Positions 7,681 through 16,119 of a DNA stretch of 21,641 nt are shown here, piece after piece. The stretch lies in NCBI GenBank assembly GCA_958403395.1, contig CATXXF010000033.1, positions 1 through 21,641 of the forward strand, given 5' to 3'. The notes under the pieces were generated by a model. The model worked only from the letters and a program-made list of their open reading frames with translations. It had not been told where the DNA came from and searched no databases. Each line of letters begins with the position of its first letter. Position 1 is the stretch's first letter. A program made the position numbers and the translations under genes. The DNA is from an uncultured Collinsella sp. (GTDB lineage Bacteria; Actinomycetota; Coriobacteriia; Coriobacteriales; Coriobacteriaceae).

Positions 7681-8364
7681 CTACTTATCGTCGGGCTCGG
7701 TGACGCGCTTGGTAAACGAGAGCTTGGACTCCTTACCCGTCATGAGCTTTTTGATGTTCGCACGATGGGCCCACACCACGGTGATGCCGATCATCGCCAT
7801 GCAGAATTTGAGACCTAGGCTGCTGTACGGAAAGACCGCGCAGGCAGCGATGGGAAGACCAATGGCGGCGGCAAGCGAGCCCACCGACACGTACTTGGTG
7901 ATGGCGACGGCCACGATAAACATGCCCAGCAGCGACAGGCCAATAGGCCAGTACCAGGCGAGGATGACACCCAGACCAACTGCGATACCCTTGCCGCCGT
8001 GGAAGTTGAGATAGGGCGAGAAGATATGGCCCCACACGGCTGCCAGGCAAATGACGCCGAGCATCCAGTCGCCGGGGGCTCCAGGCGCCATAATGTTCGG
8101 TGGAAAGCCATAGCCCACGCTCGCGATGAGTGGACGCGCGATAAGGACGCAGATGGCGCCCTTAAGGCAGTCGAGCAGCAGCGTGAGTGCGGCCACCTTG
8201 GGGCCGGCCACGCGCAGTGCGTTGGTGGTGCCGATGTTGCCGGAGCCCGCCTTGCGAATGTCGGTGTGGTTGAACACGCGGCCCAGGATAAGGCCAAACG
8301 GAATCGCCCCGATAAAGAACGAGACCACGGCGCAGATGGCGGTCAGAAGAATCGGATTATGCAT
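7681..8364 (-). CDS. plsY: acyl phosphate:glycerol-3-phosphate acyltransferase
   Basis: The 227-residue polytopic membrane protein transfers an acyl group from acyl-phosphate to position 1 of glycerol-3-phosphate, giving lysophosphatidic acid. The signatures are IPFGLILGR at residues 21-29, GSGNIGTTN at 40-48, and NFHGGKGIAV at 120-129, with several hydrophobic segments between them consistent with a multi-pass protein. The start at 8364 overlaps the end of der by 8 bp. der-plsY-gpsA is a recurrent order in Gram-positives. The partner PlsX, which makes acyl-phosphate, is not in the window. The C-terminal tail is charged and probably cytoplasmic. Confidence 0.95.
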   Translation of the reverse strand: MHNPILLTAICAVVSFFIGAIPFGLILGRVFNHTDIRKAGSGNIGTTNALRVAGPKVAALTLLLDCLKGAICVLIARPLIASVGYGFPPNIMAPGAPGDWMLGVICLAAVWGHIFSPYLNFHGGKGIAVGLGVILAWYWPIGLSLLGMFIVAVAITKYVSVGSLAAAIGLPIAACAVFPYSSLGLKFCMAMIGITVVWAHRANIKKLMTGKESKLSFTKRVTEPDDK

Positions 8365-9691
8365 CCTTTTGCTCCTTCTTCCTAAAGAAGAGTCGAATGG
8401 GCGTGCCGGAAAAATCGAAGGTCGAGCGCATGCGGTTCTCGACGTAGCGCTGGTAGGTGTCGTTGACCAGGTCGCTGTGGTTGACGAAGAAAGTGAACGT
8501 CGGCGGGTTGACGCCCGTCTGGGTCACGTAGTGCATGCGCAGGCGGCGCTTGCCGTCCACCACGGTATGACCGAACTCGCGCAGATCGGTGAGGAACGTG
8601 TTGAGGCGCGAGGTGCTGATCTTTTGCGAGCGCGTCTTCTCGGCGGCGTCGACCATCGCCCAGATCTTCTCAACGCTGCGGCCAGTGAGGGCAGAGATGC
8701 GCAGGTACTGGGCCCAGGGAGCCATGACGCCCAGACGGCGGTCGATGGTCTCCATGCAGGCCTCGCGCTTACGGTCGTCGTCGAGCAGATCCCACTTGTT
8801 GAGCAGCACAACGATGGCACAGCCGCGCTCGATGGCAAGACCCATGACCTTCTGGTCCTGTTCGGTAACGCCAACGGAGGCGTCGACGACGAGCAGCGCC
8901 ACGTCGGCGCGGTCGATGGCGCGCAGGCCGCGGACCATGGAGTAGTACTCGATGTTCTCGTACACGGTGCTCTTCTTACGAATGCCCGCGGTGTCGACCA
9001 TGCGGTAGTGCTTGCCGTTGCGCTCCACGACCGTGTCGATGGCATCGCGCGTGGTGCCGGCGATGTTGGACACAATGGAGCGGTCGGCGCCCAAGATGCG
9101 GTTGAACAGCGAGGACTTACCGGCGTTGGGGCGGCCGATGATGGCCACGTTCAGCGCGTCGGGGAACTCATCGGCGACCTCGTCCTCTTCCTCCGGAAGC
9201 AGGGCCACGATATCGTCGAGCAGGTCGCCCGTGCCATGGCCATGCAGGGCCGAGAGCGGCGTGGGCTCGCCGATGCCGAGGGAATAGAACTCCCAGATAC
9301 TGTCGTTCTCGCGATCGGGGTTGTCGAGCTTGTTCACCAGCAGAAAGACCGGCTTGTCGCAGCGCTTGAGCATGCGGGCGACCGACTCGTCCTCCTCGGT
9401 GACGCCGGTGCGGCCGTCGACCACAAACAGGATGACGGCCGCTTCCTCGGCGGCGGCGAGGGCCTGGTCGCGGATGGACGTGGCAAACACGTCATCGCTC
9501 TTGAGCGGCTCGATACCGCCCGTGTCGACGATGGTGAACTCGCGGCCGTTCCAATCGGCCGTGTGATACGAGCGGTCGCGCGTAACGCCGCGAGACTCGT
9601 GGACGATGGCGTCCGAGGTCTGGGCCAGGCGGTTAACGAGCGTGGACTTGCCCACGTTGGGGCGTCCGACGACGGCGACGATAGGTTTCAT
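8357..9691 (-). CDS. der: ribosome biogenesis GTPase Der (EngA)
   Basis: Der has two tandem GTPase domains and a KH-like domain and acts in maturation of the 50S subunit. In this 444-residue protein the first G domain shows GRPNVGKST (9-17), DTGG (57-60) and NKLD (120-123); the second shows GRPNAGKSS (187-195), DTAG (233-236) and NKWD (298-301). The KH-like region spans about 355-440 and ends in PIRLFFRKK. The frame is open to 9862, but the ATG at 9691 gives the canonical MKPIVAVVGRPN start and has GGAGAG 5 bases upstream. The acidic linker EEEDEVADE between the G domains is usual. The DUF512 gene ends 10 bp before it, a linkage also seen in Clostridia. Confidence 0.98.
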   Translation of the reverse strand: MKPIVAVVGRPNVGKSTLVNRLAQTSDAIVHESRGVTRDRSYHTADWNGREFTIVDTGGIEPLKSDDVFATSIRDQALAAAEEAAVILFVVDGRTGVTEEDESVARMLKRCDKPVFLLVNKLDNPDRENDSIWEFYSLGIGEPTPLSALHGHGTGDLLDDIVALLPEEEDEVADEFPDALNVAIIGRPNAGKSSLFNRILGADRSIVSNIAGTTRDAIDTVVERNGKHYRMVDTAGIRKKSTVYENIEYYSMVRGLRAIDRADVALLVVDASVGVTEQDQKVMGLAIERGCAIVVLLNKWDLLDDDRKREACMETIDRRLGVMAPWAQYLRISALTGRSVEKIWAMVDAAEKTRSQKISTSRLNTFLTDLREFGHTVVDGKRRLRMHYVTQTGVNPPTFTFFVNHSDLVNDTYQRYVENRMRSTFDFSGTPIRLFFRKKEQKDA

Positions 9692-9701
9692 CTGCTCTCC
9701 T

Positions 9702-11144
9702 TTAATGGGTAGGGTCAGTGGAAGTGTTAGAGTCGGCAGGCACAATGCCAAGGATGTGCTCCAGGGTATCGAGCAGCTCATGCGGCATGGTCGACACCAC
9801 ATGAACCTCGGCGCCGCGACTGGTAAGGCTTGCGAGTAAATCGTCACGATGATACTCGTCAAGCGTCATGCCGTCAGCGTTGAACATGAGCTTAGGCACA
9901 AAGAGCATAACCCCCGAGAGGTCCTGCGGCAGCTGTTCCAGAATGTCGCAGGCGACGATGAGGCCGGTCACGTCCACGTTGCCGCCAAAGTAGCGATTCT
10001 TGATGGCCGTGACGGTGCCGGCGAGCCCCTGCGGCGATTCCACAAAGCGGGCCACTGTGTCGCGTGCGCTGGCGCCCGAGAGGCACAGCAGGTGCTGGCT
10101 GCGAGCGGCGATGGCCTCGCGGACGCGGGCCAGTCGCTCGGCATCGGCGGCAAGCACGTCGTCGGTCTCGTCCAGATACGAGCGGATCATGCCGATGCCG
10201 TCGTAGTACTGCGGGTAACCGTCGTAAAAGTCTGCCTCGGGAGGATCGATGCCGGCGTCCAGATAGAACTCGTCGCTCATCTGGAAGGTGTGGCGGCCAA
10301 AGCGCTCGAAGGCACGGTCCTGGAAGGGCCTGATCATGGCGATGGTTTCGCGCGCCAGCTCGGGCTTGTCGCTGTAGGACCAGCTAAAACGGTTTTGATG
10401 CTTGGTAAAACCGAGCGGCACGATGCCCAGGCTGGTGATCTGCTCGTGCTCCTCGCAAAAGCGCAGGGTCTTTTCCAGCTCCTCGCCGTCGTTCATGCCG
10501 GGGCACAACACGATCTGCGCGTGAATCTCGATGCCGGCGGCCATGATGGCCTCGAGTACGTCCATGCCTCTCTGGGCGTTGCGGCCCATCATACGACGGC
10601 GGACGTCGGGGCTCACGGCGTGGACCGACACGTTCATGGGGCTCATATTGCGGTCAATGACGTTTTGCACGTCCTCGTCAGTGAGGTTCGTAAGCGTGAC
10701 AAAGTTGCCTTGCAAAAAGCTTAGGCGATAGTCGTCGTCGCGAATATAGAGCGTGGAGCGGCCGCCCTTGGGGAGCATCGTCATAAAGCAGAACACGCAG
10801 GCGTTCACGCAGGTACGCATGCCGTCAAAGATGGGGCCGTCGAACTCCAGGCCCCAGTCCTCTCCCGGGAAGCGGTCGAGCTCGACGGGGGTGACGGTGC
10901 CGTCGCGCGGATCGAATACCTCCAGGTCGACGGTATCGTCGTCGGCCTCCCAGAGCCACACGATCATGTCGGTCAGCTGCTCGCCGTTGACCGTGAGCAC
11001 GCGCATGCCCGGCTCGATACCCACATCCCACGCGGGCGATTCGGGGCGCACGTTCTTTACGAGCGCGCCCTCACCCGGCTCGGGGTCGCGGCTGCGCCCG
11101 TAATCGGCCACCTCGGCGGCGTATGCGGGTACGGTCTGGTCCAT
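9702..11144 (-). CDS. DUF512 family protein: PDZ-like domain plus radical SAM-type Fe-S domain (COG1625)
   Basis: The 480-residue product begins with a PDZ-like region (about residues 22-70: ALVKNVRPESPAWDVGIEPG, then VLTVNGEQ), followed by a cysteine cluster C112-x3-C116-x2-C119, the spacing of a radical SAM iron-sulfur site, then a TIM-barrel-like region and the DUF512 domain to the C-terminus (segments PEADFYDGYPQYYDG and FGGNVDVTGLI). The family is related to NifB/MoaA-type oxidoreductases but its reaction is unknown. Placement immediately upstream of der recurs across Gram-positives and suggests a link to ribosome assembly or translation; that is inference. The ATG at 11144 lies 2 bp after the ispH stop. 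AAGGAG is about 14 bases upstream, rather far, so translational coupling to ispH is likely. Confidence 0.9.
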   Translation of the reverse strand: MDQTVPAYAAEVADYGRSRDPEPGEGALVKNVRPESPAWDVGIEPGMRVLTVNGEQLTDMIVWLWEADDDTVDLEVFDPRDGTVTPVELDRFPGEDWGLEFDGPIFDGMRTCVNACVFCFMTMLPKGGRSTLYIRDDDYRLSFLQGNFVTLTNLTDEDVQNVIDRNMSPMNVSVHAVSPDVRRRMMGRNAQRGMDVLEAIMAAGIEIHAQIVLCPGMNDGEELEKTLRFCEEHEQITSLGIVPLGFTKHQNRFSWSYSDKPELARETIAMIRPFQDRAFERFGRHTFQMSDEFYLDAGIDPPEADFYDGYPQYYDGIGMIRSYLDETDDVLAADAERLARVREAIAARSQHLLCLSGASARDTVARFVESPQGLAGTVTAIKNRYFGGNVDVTGLIVACDILEQLPQDLSGVMLFVPKLMFNADGMTLDEYHRDDLLASLTSRGAEVHVVSTMPHELLDTLEHILGIVPADSNTSTDPTH

Positions 11145-11146
11145 GA

Positions 11147-12046
11147 TTAGCGGCAAAGCTCCTTGATGCGCTCGACGGCGCGCTCGATGTGTTCTTGCGG
11201 GGTGGAGGCTCCGGCGGTGATGCCGATGTGGTGAGCGTCGGTAAACCACGCGGCCTGAAGCTCGGAAGCTTCCTCGATGTGATACGTGCGCTCGCAGGCG
11301 TCTGCGCAAATCTGCGCCAGGCGGCGGGTGTTGCCCGAGTTCTTGCCGCCCACAACGACCATGCAATCACAGCGGTTGGCAAGTGTGGCTGCTGCCTGTT
11401 GACGCTCACTCGTGGCGGCGCAGATGGTGTTGATCACGCGCAGCTCCTGCACGCGCGGGGTGATAGCCGCCACGACCTCGGCGAGGTTCTGCGCGGTCTG
11501 GGTGGTCTGCACGACGAGGCCCACCTTGCCCCTGAGCGACAAGGCGTTGGCGTCAGCGGCACAGCTCACGACCTGCGCATCGTCGCCGGCGTGACCCAGA
11601 ATGCCCTCGACCTCGGGATGTCCCGGCTCACCCACGACCACCACGCGATAGCCCTCACGCACCAGGCGCTCCGCTGCAACATGGACCTTCTTCACGTAGG
11701 GACAGGTGGCGTCGACCACGTTGAGGCCGCGCTTGCGGGCAGCATCGATCACCTGCGGCACCACGCCGTGGGCGCGGATTATCACGGTGCCGGTTGCGGC
11801 GTCGTCCAGGGTTTCGGCCAAGCCAACGCCTGCCTCAGCGAGCTCGCGTACCACGATGGGGTTATGGATGAGCGGCCCCAAGGTATGGACCTGAGCGCAC
11901 TCACCTGCCTGCGGTGCGGCGGCTAGCGCCATATCGAGCGCGCGCTGCACGCCGTAGCAAGTGCCGGCGTGGGCTGCGATCTCGATGGTGGACGCGCCGT
12001 CCTGATCGGACGCAGTCACGGCGGTGTTCGTCACGTTCTCGCTCAT
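11147..12046 (-). CDS. ispH: 4-hydroxy-3-methylbut-2-enyl diphosphate reductase
   Basis: IspH (LytB) is the last enzyme of the MEP isoprenoid pathway, converting HMBPP to IPP and DMAPP with a [4Fe-4S] cluster. The 299-residue protein has the three cluster cysteines C30 (GTCYGV), C115 (DATCPYVKKVH) and C209 (NTICAATSERQ). Substrate-binding histidines H61 (LIHNPIVV), H93 (RAHGV) and H143, and the proton-donating glutamate E145 in GHPEVEG, are present, as is QTTQT. The frame is open to 12076, but ATG at 12046, 2 bp after the plsC stop and 8 bases after AGG, fits the packed layout. The N-terminus carries about 20 extra Thr/Ser/Asp-rich residues before the conserved core. It is not fused to an S1 domain as in some Clostridia. 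Confidence 0.97.
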   Translation of the reverse strand: MSENVTNTAVTASDQDGASTIEIAAHAGTCYGVQRALDMALAAAPQAGECAQVHTLGPLIHNPIVVRELAEAGVGLAETLDDAATGTVIIRAHGVVPQVIDAARKRGLNVVDATCPYVKKVHVAAERLVREGYRVVVVGEPGHPEVEGILGHAGDDAQVVSCAADANALSLRGKVGLVVQTTQTAQNLAEVVAAITPRVQELRVINTICAATSERQQAAATLANRCDCMVVVGGKNSGNTRRLAQICADACERTYHIEEASELQAAWFTDAHHIGITAGASTPQEHIERAVERIKELCR

Positions 12047-12048
12047 GG

Positions 12049-12777
12049 CTAAAACCTGCCCGGATGCTCGGCGCACAGCTCGTCTCGCATGGCGTAGACG
12101 CGGTTCATGGCCTCGGACTCAAACCATTCCAGGCGCTCCGTGCGCTTAAGCCCGGCCGGTGCGTCGGAAAGCGAGACAGCCTTGCCGGCGCGGATCCAGC
12201 ATTTCTTGGGACGCATGATCTTTTTGCCCGCGGGCGTGATGTCGGACCAGCCGCAAATGGCGAGCGGGTTCACAGGTGCCTTGCCCATCTGAGCGATGAG
12301 CGCAAAACCGCCGTGGACCTCGGGCTTGATCTCGCGCGAGCGGATGCGCGTGCCCTCGGGGAAGATCAGAACGTCCTCGCCGCGCTGCAGCGCATGCTGG
12401 GCGGCGCGCAAGCACTTCATATCGGCAGTACCACGCTCCACGGGGATGCCGCCGACGCGGCTGAAGGCCCAGCGCACAATCTTGCTCTTGGCGAACTCGG
12501 ACTTAAAGATGGGACGAATGCGGCGCCCCCCAAAGAACAGCGCCGTCTCCACGGCCAAAAGCTCGGCCATCGAGGTGTGGTTGCAGATGACCACGCTGCC
12601 GCGGCCTTCTTGGCGCTCAAACAGTAGGTCGGCGTCCTCTACCTTCCAGCGCCACATGAGCTTGGAGAAGGCCCAAAGGATTGCCATGACCACGACGACG
12701 GTGCCGCGGATGAGCGCTGGAAACTCTGCATAAGGAGCGTTGTAATAATCCTCGGGCGTCTGCTTAAACAGGCGCAT
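12049..12777 (-). CDS. plsC: 1-acyl-sn-glycerol-3-phosphate acyltransferase family protein
   Basis: PlsC acylates lysophosphatidic acid to phosphatidic acid at the membrane. The 242-residue protein has a hydrophobic N-terminal helix (about residues 22-40) and the acyltransferase blocks NHTSMAE (66-72), GGIPVERG (109-116) and FPEGTR (139-144). The usual first motif is NHxSxxD; here the acid is Glu72, so the catalytic pair is H67-x4-E72 instead of H-x4-D. The remaining motifs are intact, so it is probably active, but the substitution merits testing. It lies 3 bp after cmk and 2 bp before ispH. Together with GpsA, PlsY and PgsA in this window it forms a nearly complete phosphatidic acid/phosphatidylglycerol route. 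Confidence 0.9.
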   Translation of the reverse strand: MRLFKQTPEDYYNAPYAEFPALIRGTVVVVMAILWAFSKLMWRWKVEDADLLFERQEGRGSVVICNHTSMAELLAVETALFFGGRRIRPIFKSEFAKSKIVRWAFSRVGGIPVERGTADMKCLRAAQHALQRGEDVLIFPEGTRIRSREIKPEVHGGFALIAQMGKAPVNPLAICGWSDITPAGKKIMRPKKCWIRAGKAVSLSDAPAGLKRTERLEWFESEAMNRVYAMRDELCAEHPGRF

Positions 12778-12780
12778 GGG

Positions 12781-13467
12781 CTACCTCCTTTGGTTGATGA
12801 GGTCTTCGATAATGCGGACGACCTCGTCGATGGTGTGGGCGGTGGAGTCGACGTGTACGGCGTCCTCGGCGGGCACGAGCGGGGCGACCTCGCGACTGCT
12901 GTCGAGCTTGTCGCGCTGCTTAAGGGCGTCGAGGGTCTCGTCGACCTCGGCCTCGAGTTGCGCGGGCGTGAGCGGCTGGGCGTCGTTTTGGTGACGCTGC
13001 AGCACGCGGCGGCGGGCACGCTCACGCGGGTCGGCAGTCAGGAAGATCTTGACCTGCGCGTTGGGAAACACGACGGTTCCGATGTCGCGACCCTCGGCGA
13101 CGATGTCGCGGTCCTCGGCGGCGCGGCGCTGATGGATGAGCATGGCGGCGCGCACGCCTGGATAGGCCGAGACCTTGGACACGTTAGCGTCGACCTGCGG
13201 GGTGCGGATGGCGGCCGAAGCGTCCTGGCCGTCAATGGTCAGGCGCGTATCCTCGCCGGTGCCGTTGGTAAAGCGAATTTCGATCTGCTCGGCGAGGGCA
13301 TCGATGGCTGCCTCGTCATCCAGGTCGATGCCACGGTCGAGCGCGGCGAAGGTGACGGCGCGATACATGGCGCCCGTGTCGAGCTTGTTAAAGCCCAGCT
13401 GGCGGGCGATCTCCTTGGCGATGGTGGACTTGCCGGAACCGGCGGGGCCGTCGATGGCGACGATCAT
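12781..13467 (-). CDS. cmk: (d)CMP kinase
   Basis: Cytidylate kinase phosphorylates CMP and dCMP with ATP. The 228-residue sequence shows the P-loop GPAGSGKST at residues 7-15, KLDTGAMYRAVT for nucleotide binding, and the long insert typical of bacterial Cmk, then EGRDIGTVVFPNA and a DPRERARRR lid segment. The ATG at 13467 has AAAGGAAG about 6 bases upstream. A 66-bp gap separates it from rluB, one of the larger gaps in the cluster, but no terminator is evident there. The rluB-cmk order is widespread in Gram-positives. Confidence 0.97.
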   Translation of the reverse strand: MIVAIDGPAGSGKSTIAKEIARQLGFNKLDTGAMYRAVTFAALDRGIDLDDEAAIDALAEQIEIRFTNGTGEDTRLTIDGQDASAAIRTPQVDANVSKVSAYPGVRAAMLIHQRRAAEDRDIVAEGRDIGTVVFPNAQVKIFLTADPRERARRRVLQRHQNDAQPLTPAQLEAEVDETLDALKQRDKLDSSREVAPLVPAEDAVHVDSTAHTIDEVVRIIEDLINQRR

Positions 13468-13533
13468 GCAATGCTTCCTTTCGATGGGTGACGTGCTGGT
13501 ATGGTTCGCGGGCGTTGGGGCGCGGCGGGTTGC

Positions 13534-14496
13534 CTAGCCCGTGTAGCGCTCGCGGTAGGTGTTGCGCTTGGGAGCGGAGCCGTGGCTGCCGTGGTGACGC
13601 GTGCGGCTGGTGAGGGTTTCCTGAGGCTTGCCACCGCGTTTGGCGCTCGCCTGCTTGGGTGGGATACCGCCGGCCTTGAGGATCTGCACCTCGCGGTCGG
13701 TGAGCTCGCGCCACGAGCCCTTGGCCACATCCTTGAGCTCCAGGCCGGCAAAGTTACAGCGATGCAGGCGGATCACCGGGTGGTGGATCTTGCTCAGCAT
13801 GCGCTTGACCTGGTTCTTGCGGCCTTCGCGGATGATGACCTCCACGGCGGTGGTACCGGGCTTGATACCTTGCGGAGCCACGGCCTCGGCCTCGCGCGCG
13901 GTAATGACACGGCAGATTGCCGGCTGGCACAGGCCGTCGTCGAGCTCGATGCCACGGCGGAGCGGTTCTAAGTCGCGATCGGTCAGGTGGCCGTCCACGA
14001 GCGCCTGATAGGTCTTGTAGACGTGCTTGCTGGGGTGCAGCAGGTCCTGCGACAGATCACCGTCGGTGGTAAAGAGCAAAAGGCCCGTGGTGTCGCGGTC
14101 CAGGCGGCCCACCGGGAAGAGCCCCGGAAAGCGGTTGCGCGGTACCAGGTCGGCCACGCAGGGGCGCTCCTGCGGGTCGCTCATGGTGGTGAGGTAGCCG
14201 GTCGGCTTGTAGAGCATCAAGTACACGGCGCCCTGGTTGAGCTTGACGGGCATGCCGTCGACCTCGATATGGTCGCGGTCGACGTCGACCTTGGTGCCCA
14301 GCTCGGTCGCGACCTGACCGTTGACGGTCACGCGTCCGGCGGTCATCAGGTCCTCCGAGCCGCGGCGGCTCGCCACGCCCGCGCGCGCCAAAAAGCGCTG
14401 CAGGCGCATGGTGTGCGGATAGACGGGCTGGGCGTCGGTTGCGGGTACTGCGTTGCCCATGGCGCGCGTCTCCCCTACTTCGTTAGTCCTCGTCAT
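13534..14496 (-). CDS. rluB: 23S rRNA pseudouridine synthase, RluB/RsuA family
   Basis: The product has an S4 RNA-binding domain (residues about 30-80: RLQRFLARAGVASRRGSED and GRVTVNG) followed by the RsuA/RluB/E/F catalytic domain with GRLDRDTTGLLLFT, where D133 is the catalytic aspartate. By analogy with its family it modifies a uridine of 23S rRNA in the peptidyl transferase region. The C-terminal 45 residues are basic and low-complexity. I take ATG at 14496, which overlaps the end of scpB by 14 bp and has a strong GGAGG 6 bases upstream; ATG at 14460, with GGGGAG upstream, is an alternative that removes 12 residues and the overlap. RluB is favoured over RsuA by the scpAB context. Confidence 0.9.
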   Translation of the reverse strand: MTRTNEVGETRAMGNAVPATDAQPVYPHTMRLQRFLARAGVASRRGSEDLMTAGRVTVNGQVATELGTKVDVDRDHIEVDGMPVKLNQGAVYLMLYKPTGYLTTMSDPQERPCVADLVPRNRFPGLFPVGRLDRDTTGLLLFTTDGDLSQDLLHPSKHVYKTYQALVDGHLTDRDLEPLRRGIELDDGLCQPAICRVITAREAEAVAPQGIKPGTTAVEVIIREGRKNQVKRMLSKIHHPVIRLHRCNFAGLELKDVAKGSWRELTDREVQILKAGGIPPKQASAKRGGKPQETLTSRTRHHGSHGSAPKRNTYRERYTG

Positions 14497-15211
14497 TCAA
14501 ATCCTCCGAGGTCTCGTCGACGACCAGAGTCTCCAAGTCCTCGACTGCCTCAACATCTTCAACATCGGTATCGATCAGTTCGCGCTCTTCGTCCAGGTCC
14601 TCGGCCTGCTCCTCGAGCGTGGACTGAATACTGCGGCCGCTCAGGCGCTCGCGGATAAACTGGCGCGACTGCTCGTCGGGGGCAAACTGCTCTAGGTCGG
14701 GCAGGTCTCGGGTGGAGCGCAGGCCGAATTTTTCCAAGAAGGCGTTGGTCGTGCCGTAGATGATGGCCTGACCGCGCTGGGGGTCGCGGCCGAGCTCACG
14801 CACCAGACCCTTGTCCACGAGCGACGCGATGACGCCGTCGGAATTGACGCCGCGGATGCCCTTGACCACCTCGCGCGTCACGGGCTGGTGGTATGCGATC
14901 ACGGCCAGGGTTTCGAGCGCCGCCTGCGACAGCTTCTGCGTGTCCCAGCTCAACACATAGGCCTCGACCACATCGTGGTAGGCTGGGTGCGTAAACAGGC
15001 GCCAGCCGCCGGCGACCTCGCGCAGCTGAAAGCCGCGGTTGGCCTCCTCGTACTCAACCTTGAGCTCGGCGAGCAGCGACGCGCACTCGCCGGGGGCGAT
15101 ATCCAGTGCGCCGGCCAGCGCGGGCGCACTCACCGGGTCGCTCGACACCAGCAGCAGCGCCTCGAGGGCGCCTTTGAGGCTGTTTGCCTCCAGCGTGGAA
15201 AGGGTTGACAT
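14483..15211 (-). CDS. scpB: segregation and condensation protein B
   Basis: ScpB is the dimeric winged-helix subunit that joins ScpA and SMC in bacterial condensin. The 242-residue protein begins with SLKGALEALLLVSSDPVSAPALA, a typical first winged helix, and continues with LSQAALETLAVIAYHQPVTR and IRGVNSDGVIASLVDKGLV, the best conserved ScpB segment, then YGTTNAFLEKFGL. The C-terminal 50 residues are strongly acidic and probably disordered. It lies 11 bp after scpA and overlaps rluB by 14 bp, the standard scpA-scpB-rluB arrangement. No SMC gene is in the window. Confidence 0.96.
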   Translation of the reverse strand: MSTLSTLEANSLKGALEALLLVSSDPVSAPALAGALDIAPGECASLLAELKVEYEEANRGFQLREVAGGWRLFTHPAYHDVVEAYVLSWDTQKLSQAALETLAVIAYHQPVTREVVKGIRGVNSDGVIASLVDKGLVRELGRDPQRGQAIIYGTTNAFLEKFGLRSTRDLPDLEQFAPDEQSRQFIRERLSGRSIQSTLEEQAEDLDEERELIDTDVEDVEAVEDLETLVVDETSEDLNDED

Positions 15212-15222
15212 GGTTGCGGCTC

Positions 15223-16035
15223 CTATTCGGTGAGCTCGGGGCCCTCGCCGGGCACATAGGCCTCGGCGCCCTCGACGCGGTTGATGCGGATGGTTCCAAA
15301 GATCTCGTCCTGGCTCAGCGTGAGCGAGCCGCGCTTGGCGAGCTCAAGCATAGCTAGGAAGGTGACAACGAGCTGCTCGGTGGTGGCATCGCCGTCCAGT
15401 AGCTCGCGGAAGGTGCAGGTTTGGTGCGCTATGGTAAAGCGGTCGACTGAGGCCACGGTCAGGTCGAGCGGCACGCGATGCGGCGCCACGTGCTCGGCCT
15501 CCAGCAGGAAAGTCTGGCGCTTGCCGTCCAGGTCGGCACAGATGACGGCGAGGCCGCGCAGGGTGATGCCGGCCAGATAGTCGGGCATTAGGCCCAAGAA
15601 CTCGGGGTCGGGGCCGGCCACACGCGGGTGCATGCGACTTTCGGCCTGCATGCGGGCACCGAGGGCTGCCGCCGCGCCCTTAAACTGCTTGTAGGCAATT
15701 AGGCGCTGGATCAGGACCTCGCGCAGGGCGTCGCCGTCGAGCGCGCTGAGCTCCTCGAGGTCTTCGTCGAACTCGCCATCGTCGTCATCGACTTTGCGCG
15801 GGGCCTCCTGCGGCACCAGAGAGGCAGCCTTGATGTCCAAAAGGGTTGCCGCCACCAGCAAAAAGTCGCTCGCCACGTCCAGGTCTAGCGCCTCGATGCG
15901 CTCGACCTCGGCCAGGTATTGCTCGGCCACCTCGCTGATCGAGATGGCGCCGATATCTACTTTTTGGCGGGTTACCAGCTGCAGCAGCAGGTCGAACGGT
16001 CCGCTGTAGACCTGCGTCGACACGCGATACGACAT
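15223..16035 (-). CDS. scpA: segregation and condensation protein A
   Basis: ScpA is the kleisin that bridges the SMC heads. The 270-residue protein starts with YSGPFDLLLQLVTRQKVDIG and ISEVAEQYL, the conserved N-terminal SMC-neck-binding region, followed by DFLLVAATLLDIKAASLVP, an acidic linker (about residues 85-100), and a C-terminal winged helix near 215-250 (VVTFLAMLELAKRGSLTLSQ). The ATG at 16035 has a strong AAAGGAGG 6 bases upstream. An 84-bp gap with two small hairpins separates it from the M50 gene. Length and domain order are normal. Confidence 0.96.
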   Translation of the reverse strand: MSYRVSTQVYSGPFDLLLQLVTRQKVDIGAISISEVAEQYLAEVERIEALDLDVASDFLLVAATLLDIKAASLVPQEAPRKVDDDDGEFDEDLEELSALDGDALREVLIQRLIAYKQFKGAAAALGARMQAESRMHPRVAGPDPEFLGLMPDYLAGITLRGLAVICADLDGKRQTFLLEAEHVAPHRVPLDLTVASVDRFTIAHQTCTFRELLDGDATTEQLVVTFLAMLELAKRGSLTLSQDEIFGTIRINRVEGAEAYVPGEGPELTE

Positions 16036-16119
16036 CTTCGACCTCCTTTGACGGCGCCTTCGCGGCGCGGTTTGGGTGCATGTTACGACCGTTTTGCACG
16101 GTCGACCTGTTAGTTTACC
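16036..16119 (-). other. 84-bp gap before scpA with two hairpins
   Basis: On the minus strand CGACCGT/ACGGTCG (16104-16086, loop of 5) and GCGCC/GGCGC (16068-16054, loop of 5) can form hairpins; the second ends about 4 bases before the scpA ribosome-binding site. Neither is followed by a T run, so they are not classical terminators. A weak promoter-like pair (TTCGCA, 17 bases, TAAACT) overlaps the end of the M50 gene. A role in scpA expression is possible but unproven. Confidence 0.35.

Noticed and set aside
8126..9712. 528-codon plus-strand open frame opposite der
   Set aside because: It is antisense to der, whose motifs are complete. High GC with strong third-position bias creates long mirror frames; the translation is low-complexity Val/Asp/Gly/His-rich and has no recognisable domain.
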